A program made the position numbers and the translations under genes. DNA of 64,000 nucleotides from Spirochaetota bacterium (GTDB taxonomy: Bacteria; Spirochaetota; UBA4802; JAFGJZ01). This document shows positions 55,241 to 64,000 of the stretch, piece after piece (within the stretch, counting starts at the first letter, position 1; every line of letters begins with the position of its first letter). The DNA lies in NCBI GenBank assembly GCA_027858855.1, contig JAQIBV010000058.1:28104-92103 (forward strand), given 5' to 3'. The notes beneath the pieces were generated by a model. The model saw only the letters and a program-made list of their open reading frames with translations. It ran no database searches and was not told the DNA's origin.

Positions 55241-56885
55241 CCCGGCCAAAACCAAGATTAATAGTAGAATAATCCTTAACATGAATCTTTCCGGTAACGG
55301 CATCAGCTATTGCACGATAAGAGGCATTTGTATTTGAAAAAGAAAAGAGTACCGGAACCGTGCCACTGTATCTGGTTATCTCGAAAGGATTTTCTGCAGA
55401 GATAATTATTACATTTCTGTTTTTCTCGGAGTGATTCTTCAAACGGTGAGCAAGTGTAGCCTGTGAATCACGAAGTTCTACATAGACGGTATCACCACGT
55501 GATATAGAAGGAAGCTTTGTGAAAAGAGACGAAACAGGATATACAGTTAGAGAAGGATTCGAGGCCAGCAATTTTTTTAGGGCTGAACTATCTGTAAAGA
55601 GATGAGCTTTCCTGGAAAAACTCAACTCTCTTTCATGAGCTCCCCTGTAAAAATAGAGCCCCTTCTCAGATATTAACCTGTTCACTTTTTCAGCTGTAGC
55701 GATATCCTTATAATTGCGTTCGACCGCAGGAACATTCATTAACGAATAGGGTTCATTAGGGTTCACAATATGAAAACCTATTTTCGATCTAATAATACGT
55801 TCAACGGAACTGTTTAATCGTTCGGTAGAAAGTGTCCCCTCCTTGACAGCATTCAAAAGATGGTTAAAAATTGTCTTAGTATTATGGTGTGTGGTAACCA
55901 ATATTATATCGGCGCCTGCCTTGACCGCAACAAGAGCCGCTTCACCTATTTTCATATTACCTGCAATTGCACCCATCTCCATATCATCAGTCATGATCAG
56001 ACCGTTAAACTTCATTTCATCACGAAGAATCGAAGAAAGAAAAATAGGAGAGAGCGTTGCAGGCATTCCGTTTTTTTCAATTTCAGGGTAAAGTATGTGA
56101 GCTGTCATGATAGACGAAACTCCGGCAGATACAGCAGACCTGAATGGAAGCAACTCAACCGCATCCAGCCGCTTTCTATTATAGGGTATAACTGGTAAAA
56201 CCTTATGTGAATCCTGTGCGGTATCACCATGCCCTGGATAGTGCTTAGCCACGGCCATTACACCTCCACCCTGCAAACCCTTTATATAGGCATCTCCATG
56301 GCGTGAAACCAGAACAGGATCAGAACCGAAAGATCGCGTATTGATGACCGGATTATCCGGATTATTGTTAACATCCACATCGGGGGCAAGATTCATGTTT
56401 ACCCCGACCATACGAAGCTGCATGCCAAGAATACGCCCCCAACGATAGGTAAGCAACGGATCGTTAGCCGAACCGGCACACATATTACCTGGAAACTGTG
56501 TTATACCTGTTCCGGTTATGCGACGTACCCTGCCGCCCTCCTGGTCAATAGAGATGAACATTGGAACAGAACTGCTGTTTACTGCATGTTGCTGAAGTGA
56601 ATGATTAAACTGTTTCAGCTGTTCTGTGGTGCGGTAGTTATAACCAAAAAGAATCAGACCGCCCGGACGGTATGCTGAAATAAGTTTTTTGCTGGCTGTT
56701 CCTATACGAGTACCGGGAACACCGATCATAAGCAGCTGTCCGATTTTTTCCTCAATCGACATAGAATTAACTATTTTTATAACCGGATCTGGAGAAACCG
56801 AAGTTTCATCAGCAACTGAAGATGTTACACAGATAAAAAAAACTGGTAATATAAAAAAAATATGCCTTAAATGTCCTGATTTCAC
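55233..56885 (-). CDS. nagZ: beta-N-acetylhexosaminidase, family 3 (NagZ-like)
   Basis: Start chosen as GTG at 56885 (GGGGA upstream) rather than TTG at 56909; about 550 residues. An N-terminal signal peptide (about 1-25) indicates export. FISIDQEGGRVRR, AVAKHYPGHGDTAQDSH (catalytic His/Asp loop) and IMTDDMEMGAI (nucleophile Asp) are intact. The C-terminal part (about 370-550) is a second domain found in longer GH3 members. It removes GlcNAc from peptidoglycan fragments, here outside the cytoplasm. Confidence 0.9.
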   Translation of the reverse strand: MKSGHLRHIFFILPVFFICVTSSVADETSVSPDPVIKIVNSMSIEEKIGQLLMIGVPGTRIGTASKKLISAYRPGGLILFGYNYRTTEQLKQFNHSLQQHAVNSSSVPMFISIDQEGGRVRRITGTGITQFPGNMCAGSANDPLLTYRWGRILGMQLRMVGVNMNLAPDVDVNNNPDNPVINTRSFGSDPVLVSRHGDAYIKGLQGGGVMAVAKHYPGHGDTAQDSHKVLPVIPYNRKRLDAVELLPFRSAVSAGVSSIMTAHILYPEIEKNGMPATLSPIFLSSILRDEMKFNGLIMTDDMEMGAIAGNMKIGEAALVAVKAGADIILVTTHHNTKTIFNHLLNAVKEGTLSTERLNSSVERIIRSKIGFHIVNPNEPYSLMNVPAVERNYKDIATAEKVNRLISEKGLYFYRGAHERELSFSRKAHLFTDSSALKKLLASNPSLTVYPVSSLFTKLPSISRGDTVYVELRDSQATLAHRLKNHSEKNRNVIIISAENPFEITRYSGTVPVLFSFSNTNASYRAIADAVTGKIHVKDYSTINLGFGRGE

Positions 56886-57096
56886 AATTTTCCCCGGTCG
56901 GGCACTCAAATAAACCTCTTTAACGGAGACACTTTAACGCTGCATCATCCCTTTATTCGGGTTTTTTAAGCAAGCGCCCTGGTGGAACCGTGATTTTTGA
57001 TAAGCCCTAAATAGTTTATGTTACTGCTTTAATAAATCAGTGATATTTTCAAGGCAAACAGTTTTTTTAATTGATAAATAAATTGTCAACATTACC

Positions 57097-57708
57097 ATGA
57101 AGGTGAAAATGATTATTGAGGATTATATGGCTGAACAAAATAAAGAGATACACTTTCTGGACAGCTTTAAAGTTGATACCACGATTATCAGAGAGGTTAT
57201 CGACAAACTGATGGTTGACCTTAAGCGGTGCGAATACGCTAAAGAAGAGATAGATGAAATTATTCTTGCAATGGATGAAGCAATAACCAACGCCATTCAA
57301 GAGACTCTCTTTACTCAAAAAAATTGTGTTCCCCAGAATAAGCAGACACATGAGATAACAATACGTTACCATGTCTCTTGCGATGAATTTGATGCAACTG
57401 TAATTGACCACGGCAAGGGCCTTGATATCGAACAGATGTTAAAAAGCACCCCCGACCGTGAATCCGCAAATTACAAGCAACAACTCTTCGATTATGCAAA
57501 AAAATCAGAATCAACAAAACTTAAGGTTCGTCTTAACGGAAAAGAGATCTCTTTAAACGGCATTGGTGCCGGCCTCAGGATAATTCTCTCTTTTATGGAC
57601 AAGCTCAATATTGACCTTATCGACAAAGAATCCGTATTAAGTACCAATGTGTGCAAAAGTACCGATGGATCCATACTGAATATGCAACGAAAAAGGAGAT
57701 ACCAATGA
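57097..57708 (+). CDS. GHKL ATPase (RsbW-like) protein
   Basis: Up to 203 residues; internal starts at Met5 or Met11 (GAGG upstream) are equally plausible. N-box AMDEAITNAI near residue 58, IDHGKG as box G1 near 110, and GIGAGLRII as G2-like near 155. It belongs to the anti-sigma/serine-kinase ATPases. It is coupled by ATGA to the LOG-family gene, not to a STAS gene; it could serve the STAS protein at 44570. Confidence 0.75.
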   Translation: MKVKMIIEDYMAEQNKEIHFLDSFKVDTTIIREVIDKLMVDLKRCEYAKEEIDEIILAMDEAITNAIQETLFTQKNCVPQNKQTHEITIRYHVSCDEFDATVIDHGKGLDIEQMLKSTPDRESANYKQQLFDYAKKSESTKLKVRLNGKEISLNGIGAGLRIILSFMDKLNIDLIDKESVLSTNVCKSTDGSILNMQRKRRYQ

Positions 57709-58457
57709 ATACCAACAAAGCCCCGCTTTCTTATCTTGATCCTGATTTTGTTTTATCTAAAGAGGCTCGCCCGCTACGAATAATGAGCGAATACCTTGAT
57801 CCGGAACGCAAACTTAAGCAAAACAACGTTCAACACACTGTAGTCTTTTTTGGCTCAGCACGCACAAAGCCCGACCCGTCTGACCCGCTTGCGCACGCCT
57901 ACAAGACGGCTGAAGAGCTGGCTTTTAAACTTGCTCAGTGGTCATCCACTGAAACCGATTCCAATCGCAAGATTTTCATCTGTACAGGTGGCGGCCCCGG
58001 TGCCATGGAAGCCGCCAACAAGGGAGCTGCAAGAGCCGGAGAGAAGACTATTGGCCTTAATATCGCTCTTCCCTTTGAGCAGGATCCCAATCCCTACATA
58101 TCTCCGGAACTGAATATGGAATTTCACTACTTTTATATGCGCAAACTTTGGTTTCTTTATCATGCCAAGGCAATTATCGTTTTCCCTGGTGGTTTTGGCA
58201 CAATGGATGAACTCTTCGAAACCTTGACACTGATGCAAACAAAAAAAATAGACAAACCCTTCCTGCCGGTGTTACTTTATAATCGAAAATTCTGGGAATC
58301 ACTCATAAACTTTGATACTATGAAAGAGAATGGACTAATAAGCCCTGAAGATACTGATCTTTTCAGCTATTTTGATACAACAGACGAGGCCATGGATATA
58401 CTGAAACCGGCTATTAGCGAGCTTATCAACAATTACTCGGCAAAAAACTTTTTTTAG
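57705..58457 (+). CDS. LOG-family (TIGR00730) nucleotide phosphoribohydrolase-like protein
   Basis: 250 residues from ATG 57705 (AAAGGAG upstream). FFGSARTKP, GGGPGAMEAANKGA and PGGFGTMDELFETLT (the PGGxGTxxE motif) are intact. Members hydrolyse cytokinin-like or purine nucleotide monophosphates; the bacterial role is nucleotide salvage or unknown. Starts inside the ATPase stop. Confidence 0.88.
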   Translation: MNTNKAPLSYLDPDFVLSKEARPLRIMSEYLDPERKLKQNNVQHTVVFFGSARTKPDPSDPLAHAYKTAEELAFKLAQWSSTETDSNRKIFICTGGGPGAMEAANKGAARAGEKTIGLNIALPFEQDPNPYISPELNMEFHYFYMRKLWFLYHAKAIIVFPGGFGTMDELFETLTLMQTKKIDKPFLPVLLYNRKFWESLINFDTMKENGLISPEDTDLFSYFDTTDEAMDILKPAISELINNYSAKNFF

Positions 58458-58467
58458 GGAGACTATC

Positions 58468-59232
58468 ATGCGGTTAGTGTTGACTGCCCTGCTTTTCGCG
58501 ATGCTATTTTCATGCGCAAAATCACCACGGGGTGCTTCGCCCGTACGCGAGACATTCCCGGAACGCTATATTAAAGATTCCGATGCGAGTACATCAGAAG
58601 CAGATGAAGAGAGCCTGCCTGATTCAATTCTTGGGTCAGACGGAGAAGCAACCCCTGATGAAAAGCCGGCTCGGGAAAAACCGGCCACAGCTGAAACAAC
58701 GGAATCATTACCCGATTCTACAGAAAAAAAGCCAACACTGGCAGATTCAATATGGTCGACCCCCTCGCCTACAGGCAGCCCTGACAAGGGATACCGTATC
58801 TATGCAAACAGCCGCTTCAACTACCAGCTCTTTATTCCATCGAGTTGGTACATCACGGAGCAGGTGGTATCGAATGTGGCACAAACCATTGTTACACGGA
58901 ACAGCTCTGAAATGAGTGTAGAGACCTACAAACCGGCTCGCAGCAAAGTTGACTACTATCGAAGCAGAGCTATCAGAAAAATGGTGAAAATTGATCCACG
59001 GTACAAAACAATTATTTCAGGTGAGGAGATACGGCTTCACACCGGAGTTTATGGAACACTTATGGTGCATGAGTATCGAAAAAAAAGAGTCCGATACTTA
59101 AGACGTTCTCTCGTATTCATTCAGGAAGGAAACGCCTACATTGTATGGTGCGAAGCGCCGGTCAGTCGCTTTTACGCAGACGAAACAGCCTTTAACACCT
59201 TTATGACGAGTTTTCGAAGAGTTGAAGATTAG
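58468..59232 (+). CDS. lipoprotein of unknown function
   Basis: 254 residues, AGGGAG upstream. Lipobox LFSC with Cys16. A low-complexity acidic/Thr/Pro-rich linker (about 25-105) precedes a folded part of about 150 residues (YRIYANSRFNYQLFIPSSW...). That part has a PsbP/DUF-like 'FNYQLFIPSSWYI' start seen in proteins that bind or sense extracellular molecules. No confident family. Confidence 0.6.
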   Translation: MRLVLTALLFAMLFSCAKSPRGASPVRETFPERYIKDSDASTSEADEESLPDSILGSDGEATPDEKPAREKPATAETTESLPDSTEKKPTLADSIWSTPSPTGSPDKGYRIYANSRFNYQLFIPSSWYITEQVVSNVAQTIVTRNSSEMSVETYKPARSKVDYYRSRAIRKMVKIDPRYKTIISGEEIRLHTGVYGTLMVHEYRKKRVRYLRRSLVFIQEGNAYIVWCEAPVSRFYADETAFNTFMTSFRRVED

Positions 59233-59276
59233 AATTAATTATTTAACATTATTCACGAGTAAAATGAAAGCATAAG

Positions 59277-59462
59277 ATGTTAATGAATATAGATAGAGGG
59301 TTAATTTTTACTGGGATTCTGGATGCGGGGGCACTTGTCAAAGAACTTGGTAAAGATGATTGGAGGGCTTTTATTCGAAGATCTGAACTTGAAGATAGAT
59401 CAAGCTTTGAAGAAACTGTTGAAATGATTAAAGACTTTATAGAGCAGGTAAGGTCTGATTAA
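59277..59462 (+). CDS. small hypothetical protein
   Basis: 61 residues, with a weak ribosome site and no signal peptide. Charged and helical, with an acidic patch near residues 35-50. Its reality is uncertain; it precedes the end of the HsdR gene on the opposite strand. Confidence 0.3.
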   Translation: MLMNIDRGLIFTGILDAGALVKELGKDDWRAFIRRSELEDRSSFEETVEMIKDFIEQVRSD

Positions 59463-59590
59463 TATCCCTATATGAGGGAGAGTGTTATATTATTTGTGTA
59501 AAAGAGAGCCTATCATTAATAATCCTCAATATTTATTGGAATTAATACACTATTTGCTTCCCTCATTTTATCACTATTTGACCTTAGCCA

Positions 59591-62500
59591 CTAAGCAACA
59601 ACCGCATTATCATGAATCACTTCAAGTATATGTATTACCTTATCAACATCTTCATCATCAAAAACACCGGAGATACCTTCATCATTGATATCTGTAAAAG
59701 GTGGTTCGTAGAGCATAGAATTATCAATAACTCCATTGTTGGTTAAGTATGTGATTATACGATTAATAAATGTAATCTGATCACCTTTAAGAGTTCCGGT
59801 TTGAAGGAAGTCAGCAAATGCTTCGTTAGCACTGTTTTTATCAAGACCAAGAATGCTTCGAATAAAGACTCCAAGAGGTTGATCGCCATACTCAGTTTTA
59901 TATTCATCTCTGCGGCCTAACTCTGTGTCATCAAAAAGCATATTCTCTAGTTCTAACAGATCACTCTGGGTAATTGGCTGGTTTGTGTTTAGCTTGTGTA
60001 TGGTTATATGATTTTTATTTTTTCGAATATATGACTCTACTCTATCTCGGTAACTTTTCATTGTTTCGTAGTTACCTGTGCCCTCTCGAACACTTATATT
60101 TCCGAGATCAAGTTCATCTTCAAAGTGAGTAATTACATATTTCTTATCTTTTTTATCAAGATACTTCATTAGTTCACGAAGCGCAATTCTAACCTCTTCA
60201 AGCGAATGAACATTGAAACCCTGCCAGTAAAGATCACTTTGTAGTGTTTGCAGTAACTCACTATGTTTTGCTACTTCGGGGATATTGTTCTTTTTTAATA
60301 AAGCAGCTGAAACACTTACTATTCGATTAGCATATTTACCAATTTCGCTTACACCTTGCAGCAGAGCCATTTGAAAAGTTAGAATTAAAATATCAAAACG
60401 TCGAGCAAGTTCATCATCGTCTCTTGAAGGCACAACAATAGGTGAAAGATGTTGTGCAATAGTGATAAGATCACCTTTTGACATATTACTCCAACGTACT
60501 TTATCTGAAAACTCTACAACGTAACGCAGCTCTTTTTTTACTACAAAACGATTTTTATCAAACCCTTTTACTTGTTGATACAATTCATCGATATATTTCT
60601 CTGATAGTTCAGACTCATCTCTATTTCTATCAGTTTTTTCGCGAATAAGCATTGCAACTTCAAGTTTCGCTTCAAATATTTTTTGAGATAAACTTGCTGA
60701 ACCAATCCCTGCTACACCATCAGGATGAAGATCGAAAAACTCGAAATTCTCACAGAAATCAAATAATAAAAAATGGGTCTTGTCTTCATCAGGAGCAAAA
60801 AGATCAGGACATAGTCGTGTTCCCCGACCTATCATCTGCCAGAACTTTGACGACGATCGTACCAGTTTAAAAAAGAGAAGATTAACAACACGGGGAGCGT
60901 CAACACCGGTATCCATCATATCAACAGAGACTGCAATCTGTGGATCGAGCTCTTCATGTACATCAGCAAATGTTTTTAAAAGATCGTGTGCTTTTGTCTC
61001 ATAATTATCAATTACCCGCATAAATTTTGAATTGTGCTCCGGATATTTTTTATTAAATCGTTTTTCTATAAAAACAGCATGTTCGTGATTTTTGGCAAAA
61101 ATTATAGTTTTACCAAGCTTATCTCCACCTTCAACTTTAATTCCTTTTTCCATTACAAATTCAAGCACCTTGTCGACGGTGTCGGTATTAAAGAGCCAGC
61201 TATTTAAAGCAGAACCGGTTATCTCTTCAGGAAACTCACCAGTTAACGGGTCATAAAACTTTTCTTCATACTCAAGCTTTTCCTCTTCCGATAAGTCGTT
61301 ATATTTAATACCTTCACGGGGAAACTTAAGTGGTACTGAGATTACTTTAAACGGTACAAGATAACCATCATTTACAGCTGTATTTAGTTCATAAGAGAAT
61401 GTTGGATTATCATCTTCAATTCCAAACAGCCCATAAGTATTACGGTCTATATCTTTTTTCGGAGTTGCAGTTAAACCAATAAGCAGCGAATCAAAATATT
61501 CAAAAATAGCCCGATACTTCTGATATACAGTACGGTGAGCCTCATCTATAATTATAAGGTCAAAATGACCTACCCCATAAAACCGTTCGTGGCGATTCTT
61601 TACTGAGTCTATACGATTCATAATAGTTGGGTATGTTGAAAAAACCAGCCGTGTACCATTGTCTTCAGACTCTTTCGTTAAATCAATAGCTGAAAGGTGT
61701 GGCAAATATTCATTAAAAGCATTTTTAGCTTGAGTAACCAGTACATTACGATCAGCAAGAAAGAGTACCCGCTTTGCCCAGTTACACTTGGTAAGCATAT
61801 CAACAATTGCTGCAGAGGTACGGGTCTTGCCGCTACCTGTTGCCATAACCAAAAGCCCCTGCCGTTCACGTCCGGTCAAATTTCCATTGTTATCTGCCAT
61901 ACAAAAGTTTTCTGCAATACGTTGAATAGCTTCCATTTGGTAGGGTCGACCGGCAATCTCTGTATTTATTTTAAATGTACGAAGATCTTCACGATCTGTT
62001 CGCCTGTCAATTAAACGCTGCAGTTCATCTTTGCTATAAAATCCATCAATTTTACGGTCAGTATAAAAGGTATCATCCCAGATATGGGAATCAAAACCAT
62101 TTGTATAAAAGATAATCGGTCGTTGTCCGTGCATCTGTTCAAGACAATCAGCATAAAGCTCTGCCTGATGCCGCCCTTTTCGCGCGTCATACATTGTACT
62201 TTTAGCTTCGATAACAGCGAGTGGTAGTCCGTTGTCAGCCCAAAGAACATAATCAGCATAACCGATACCGCTTTTATTGGTAACCTTTGGCATACCGGCT
62301 AACTCATATTCAAGATCACGCCCCTCTTTAAGGTTGATCCATCCGCTCTCTTTCAAAAGTTGATCTATATAAATTCGACGAGTCTCTTTTTCAGAGACCA
62401 GCAGAGGAATAACACTCTCTTCAACAACAACTTTAGCCCGAGACTCTCGACGTTTTTTAACCTTACTCTGTTGCTCTTTAACCTGCGTACGTAGCTCTTC

Positions 62501-63037
62501 ACTTTCTCGAATCTGTTTAACCAAAAGTTCGCGTTCGGCAAGCCAGGTTTTTTTCTGCTCTTCTAACCTTGTTTCAAGCTTATCAATCTCAGCCTGAGTT
62601 TTTTCAGATTCATTACCTGTTGGAATGATAGCTTCATTAAATTCCGGTATATCCGGTTCATCTTGAGCATAATAGATAGCTATGTAACTGATAAACCGAA
62701 AGAGATATTTTAAAGATGTGAGCGATTCACGTTGAGTAACCCGATTTCCATGAGCTGCACTATTTCCGATTTTACGAATATTGTTTATCTCATGAAACAT
62801 AGCGGGTTTTAAAAGATCTTTAAACGAATACTCATACATTAACGAACTGAGCTTTGTATCGTACGGTTCATTAAGATCAGGGTCATGAACATAGAGCCAA
62901 CGCACCGCTGTCTCAAGTGCCGAGCGACACAACACAGCAGCAGCCTTCGGAGAGACAAGCGCCAACCTTTCAGCTTCAACAGCTTCACTGTAGATAGTTG
63001 GAAATTCGGTTTTGATGAAGGTAAAGTTGGTGTTCAT
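59591..63037 (-). CDS. hsdR: type I restriction enzyme R subunit (HsdR)
   Basis: 1148 residues, AAGGA upstream. N-terminal DUF4145 (about 10-120), a coiled-coil linker (about 145-200), then a PD-(D/E)xK nuclease (Asp262 ... Glu277-Ala-Lys279), Walker A ATGSGKT (399-405), DEAH at 498-501, GLTATP (521-526), the second RecA lobe with QMIGRGTRL and the C-terminal EcoEI-type domain. It cuts DNA while translocating. No hsdM or hsdS gene is present in the window; they may lie beyond 64000 or be absent. Confidence 0.9.
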   Translation of the reverse strand: MNTNFTFIKTEFPTIYSEAVEAERLALVSPKAAAVLCRSALETAVRWLYVHDPDLNEPYDTKLSSLMYEYSFKDLLKPAMFHEINNIRKIGNSAAHGNRVTQRESLTSLKYLFRFISYIAIYYAQDEPDIPEFNEAIIPTGNESEKTQAEIDKLETRLEEQKKTWLAERELLVKQIRESEELRTQVKEQQSKVKKRRESRAKVVVEESVIPLLVSEKETRRIYIDQLLKESGWINLKEGRDLEYELAGMPKVTNKSGIGYADYVLWADNGLPLAVIEAKSTMYDARKGRHQAELYADCLEQMHGQRPIIFYTNGFDSHIWDDTFYTDRKIDGFYSKDELQRLIDRRTDREDLRTFKINTEIAGRPYQMEAIQRIAENFCMADNNGNLTGRERQGLLVMATGSGKTRTSAAIVDMLTKCNWAKRVLFLADRNVLVTQAKNAFNEYLPHLSAIDLTKESEDNGTRLVFSTYPTIMNRIDSVKNRHERFYGVGHFDLIIIDEAHRTVYQKYRAIFEYFDSLLIGLTATPKKDIDRNTYGLFGIEDDNPTFSYELNTAVNDGYLVPFKVISVPLKFPREGIKYNDLSEEEKLEYEEKFYDPLTGEFPEEITGSALNSWLFNTDTVDKVLEFVMEKGIKVEGGDKLGKTIIFAKNHEHAVFIEKRFNKKYPEHNSKFMRVIDNYETKAHDLLKTFADVHEELDPQIAVSVDMMDTGVDAPRVVNLLFFKLVRSSSKFWQMIGRGTRLCPDLFAPDEDKTHFLLFDFCENFEFFDLHPDGVAGIGSASLSQKIFEAKLEVAMLIREKTDRNRDESELSEKYIDELYQQVKGFDKNRFVVKKELRYVVEFSDKVRWSNMSKGDLITIAQHLSPIVVPSRDDDELARRFDILILTFQMALLQGVSEIGKYANRIVSVSAALLKKNNIPEVAKHSELLQTLQSDLYWQGFNVHSLEEVRIALRELMKYLDKKDKKYVITHFEDELDLGNISVREGTGNYETMKSYRDRVESYIRKNKNHITIHKLNTNQPITQSDLLELENMLFDDTELGRRDEYKTEYGDQPLGVFIRSILGLDKNSANEAFADFLQTGTLKGDQITFINRIITYLTNNGVIDNSMLYEPPFTDINDEGISGVFDDEDVDKVIHILEVIHDNAVVA

Positions 63038-63071
63038 AGAAAAATCCTTTATTGTGCTATTACTTTTTTGT

Positions 63072-63599
63072 TTACGACTCTATTGTATTTGCGTGTTGAC
63101 TCACTGGATTATTTTTAATGTATATACGAATTCGTTCTAACTCGTTATCATCACGAATAATACGATCATAATAAGATTTCTGCCATTGAAACCGTGATGG
63201 TGGATTACCTTCATTAATTCGCCTTGATGAAAATGTTTTAAAACCTCTCACTATTTCTGGTAAACCATGATTATCTATTCCTAAACATATTATACCATGA
63301 AAATGATCAGGCATTACAACGTATTCATCCAGTTCTATATTTTTATAGTGATTAGACAAATCGTTCCAACAATGTTGTACAATCTTCCCATATTTATTAA
63401 GCACCATTTTGTTATTGGTAATTTCACCCAATGATATCCTGTTTTCATGGAGAACATTTTCAAACTGTTCATTGCGATGTTTTATGCATATGGTGATAAA
63501 ATATGCACCTGGTGTTGAATAATCGTACCCTTTTTTACGGTTTCGTTTTCGTTGCATCATATCAGTTAATGTTATCCATAATGTAAACCATTCATCCAT
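63072..63599 (-). CDS. REP-associated tyrosine transposase (RAYT, Y1_Tnp)
   Basis: 175 residues in the longest frame (an internal start near Met14/15 is possible). HFH of the HUH motif at 99-101 in MPDHFHGII, and the catalytic tyrosine near 143-144 in KSYYDRII. RAYTs handle palindromic REP sequences with a GTAG foot. Two such palindromes lie just upstream (63615-63720). Probably a domesticated or inactive-to-active mobile element at the edge of the accessory region. Confidence 0.9.
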   Translation of the reverse strand: MDEWFTLWITLTDMMQRKRNRKKGYDYSTPGAYFITICIKHRNEQFENVLHENRISLGEITNNKMVLNKYGKIVQHCWNDLSNHYKNIELDEYVVMPDHFHGIICLGIDNHGLPEIVRGFKTFSSRRINEGNPPSRFQWQKSYYDRIIRDDNELERIRIYIKNNPVSQHANTIES

Positions 63600-63614
63600 T
63601 ATTAACCGGTTGGG

Positions 63615-63635
63615 TGAACGGTTATAAACCGTTCA
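63615..63635. repeat. REP-like palindrome 1 next to RAYT
   Basis: Perfect 9-bp arms TGAACGGTT / AACCGTTCA around a 3-base loop. Shares the core GAACGGTT/AACCGTTC with the palindrome at 63692-63720. Confidence 0.75.
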
Positions 63636-63691
63636 TTACGCCGCGATGTAATATTAACACGATGAATGTTAATTTGCCATATTGTTAATTT

Positions 63692-63720
63692 GTAGGGAAC
63701 GGTTTCAAACCGTTCCCTAC
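63692..63720. repeat. REP-like palindrome 2 with GTAG foot
   Basis: 14-bp arms GTAGGGAACGGTTT / AAACCGTTCCCTAC with a single central base. The GTAG at the 5' end is the tetranucleotide recognised by RAYT transposases. 56 bases separate it from palindrome 1. Confidence 0.8.
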
Positions 63721-64000
63721 GGTATGTATTACATAAAAAATTGGTTTAAAATCATTGGGTATTGTAATAAATTTAACAATTTTACCCTGTACATATATAA
63801 TCACTGTTAATTATTTTTTATCAATCGGCAACCTATATTGCTACAATATTTGATATTTGATCTATCAGATTATTTGATTTATCCTCACACACCTGCATAA
63901 AATTTCAGGAAATTCGTATTATATGAATATAGTATTTGTTGATCATAAAAGTCCTTTGCCTATATAATAAAATATGTTTTTTACATAATCTCTTTACCCC
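63721..64000. other. AT-rich gene-free end of the window
   Basis: No gene or clear signal is seen. The strongly AT-rich character resembles 1-520. Confidence 0.4.

Noticed and set aside
56940..57000. Possible T-box element: GGTGGAACCGTG at about 56980
   Set aside because: Resembles the T-box core only partly, and no specifier stem or terminator/antiterminator pair follows before the gene at 57097, which is not an amino-acid gene.
1..64000. tRNA, rRNA or CRISPR loci
   Set aside because: No cloverleaf-like GGTTCGAATC segments, rRNA blocks or repeat-spacer arrays were noticed anywhere in the window.

Overview
The window looks like chromosomal DNA from a spirochaete (class Spirochaetia, probably Spirochaetales; genus not determinable by eye). 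The gene complement and the flagellar block fik-flgD-flgE point there. The hook protein FlgE carries a Lys/Cys pair at the positions that form the lysinoalanine cross-link in Treponema FlgE. Also consistent are a dprA-topA-xer cluster, several HDOD/PP2C/STAS/anti-sigma-type ATPase signalling genes, a Maf/DUF115 motility-associated protein and many lipoproteins or TPR proteins. Base composition is moderately AT-rich. No rRNA, tRNA, CRISPR array or prophage is visible.

Layout. 1-1030: AT-rich stretch with one small gene (tandem ribbon-helix-helix-like) bracketed by an 18-bp direct repeat. 1046-6200: envelope genes (HExxH protein, TPR protein, LolA-like carrier, barrel-like protein) and a ComEC whose metallo-beta-lactamase part is reduced. 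6319-10499: promoter, ATPase-HDOD fusion, Maf/DUF115 protein, HslO. 10517-18177 (minus strand): apparent operon nadK, etfB-like, etfA-like, TPR lipoprotein, dprA, topA, xer recombinase. 18521-23246: small protein, ilvB-ilvN with a structured leader, O-methyltransferase, thioesterase, SRAP protein. 23255-29851: small proteins, a cyclic-nucleotide-binding protein with a large hairpin upstream, AsmA-like protein, acetate kinase. 29877-34447: GGDEF/EAL protein, YdcF-like protein, rsmD, DUF1858, rpmB. 34610-40757: STAS plus ATPase pair, PP2C (SpoIIE-type) phosphatase, MltD-like transglycosylase. 40898-44404: fliK, flgD, flgE, closed by a 25-bp perfect hairpin. 44570-49250: STAS, trpS, Hpt, and a MarR-controlled four-domain persulfide enzyme. 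49460-59462: orphan HicB-like protein, radical SAM proteins including HemW, NagZ, TPR/envelope proteins, a further ATPase, LOG-family protein. 59591-64000: accessory end with an HsdR-type restriction/translocase subunit and a REP-associated tyrosine transposase (RAYT) next to matching palindromes.

How the genes fit together. Three themes recur: (i) partner-switching-like regulation (two STAS proteins, two stand-alone HATPase proteins plus one fused to HDOD, one HAMP-PP2C phosphatase, an Hpt protein) beside motility genes; (ii) DNA uptake and processing (ComEC, DprA, TopA, Xer, SRAP, HsdR); (iii) envelope maintenance (LolA, AsmA, MltD, NagZ, TPR lipoproteins). The most unusual items are the ComEC with an eroded nuclease-like domain, an ETF-like pair without the usual flavin motifs, the RAYT with GTAG-foot palindromes, a CIRCE-resembling hairpin, and the repeat-bracketed gene at the left end.
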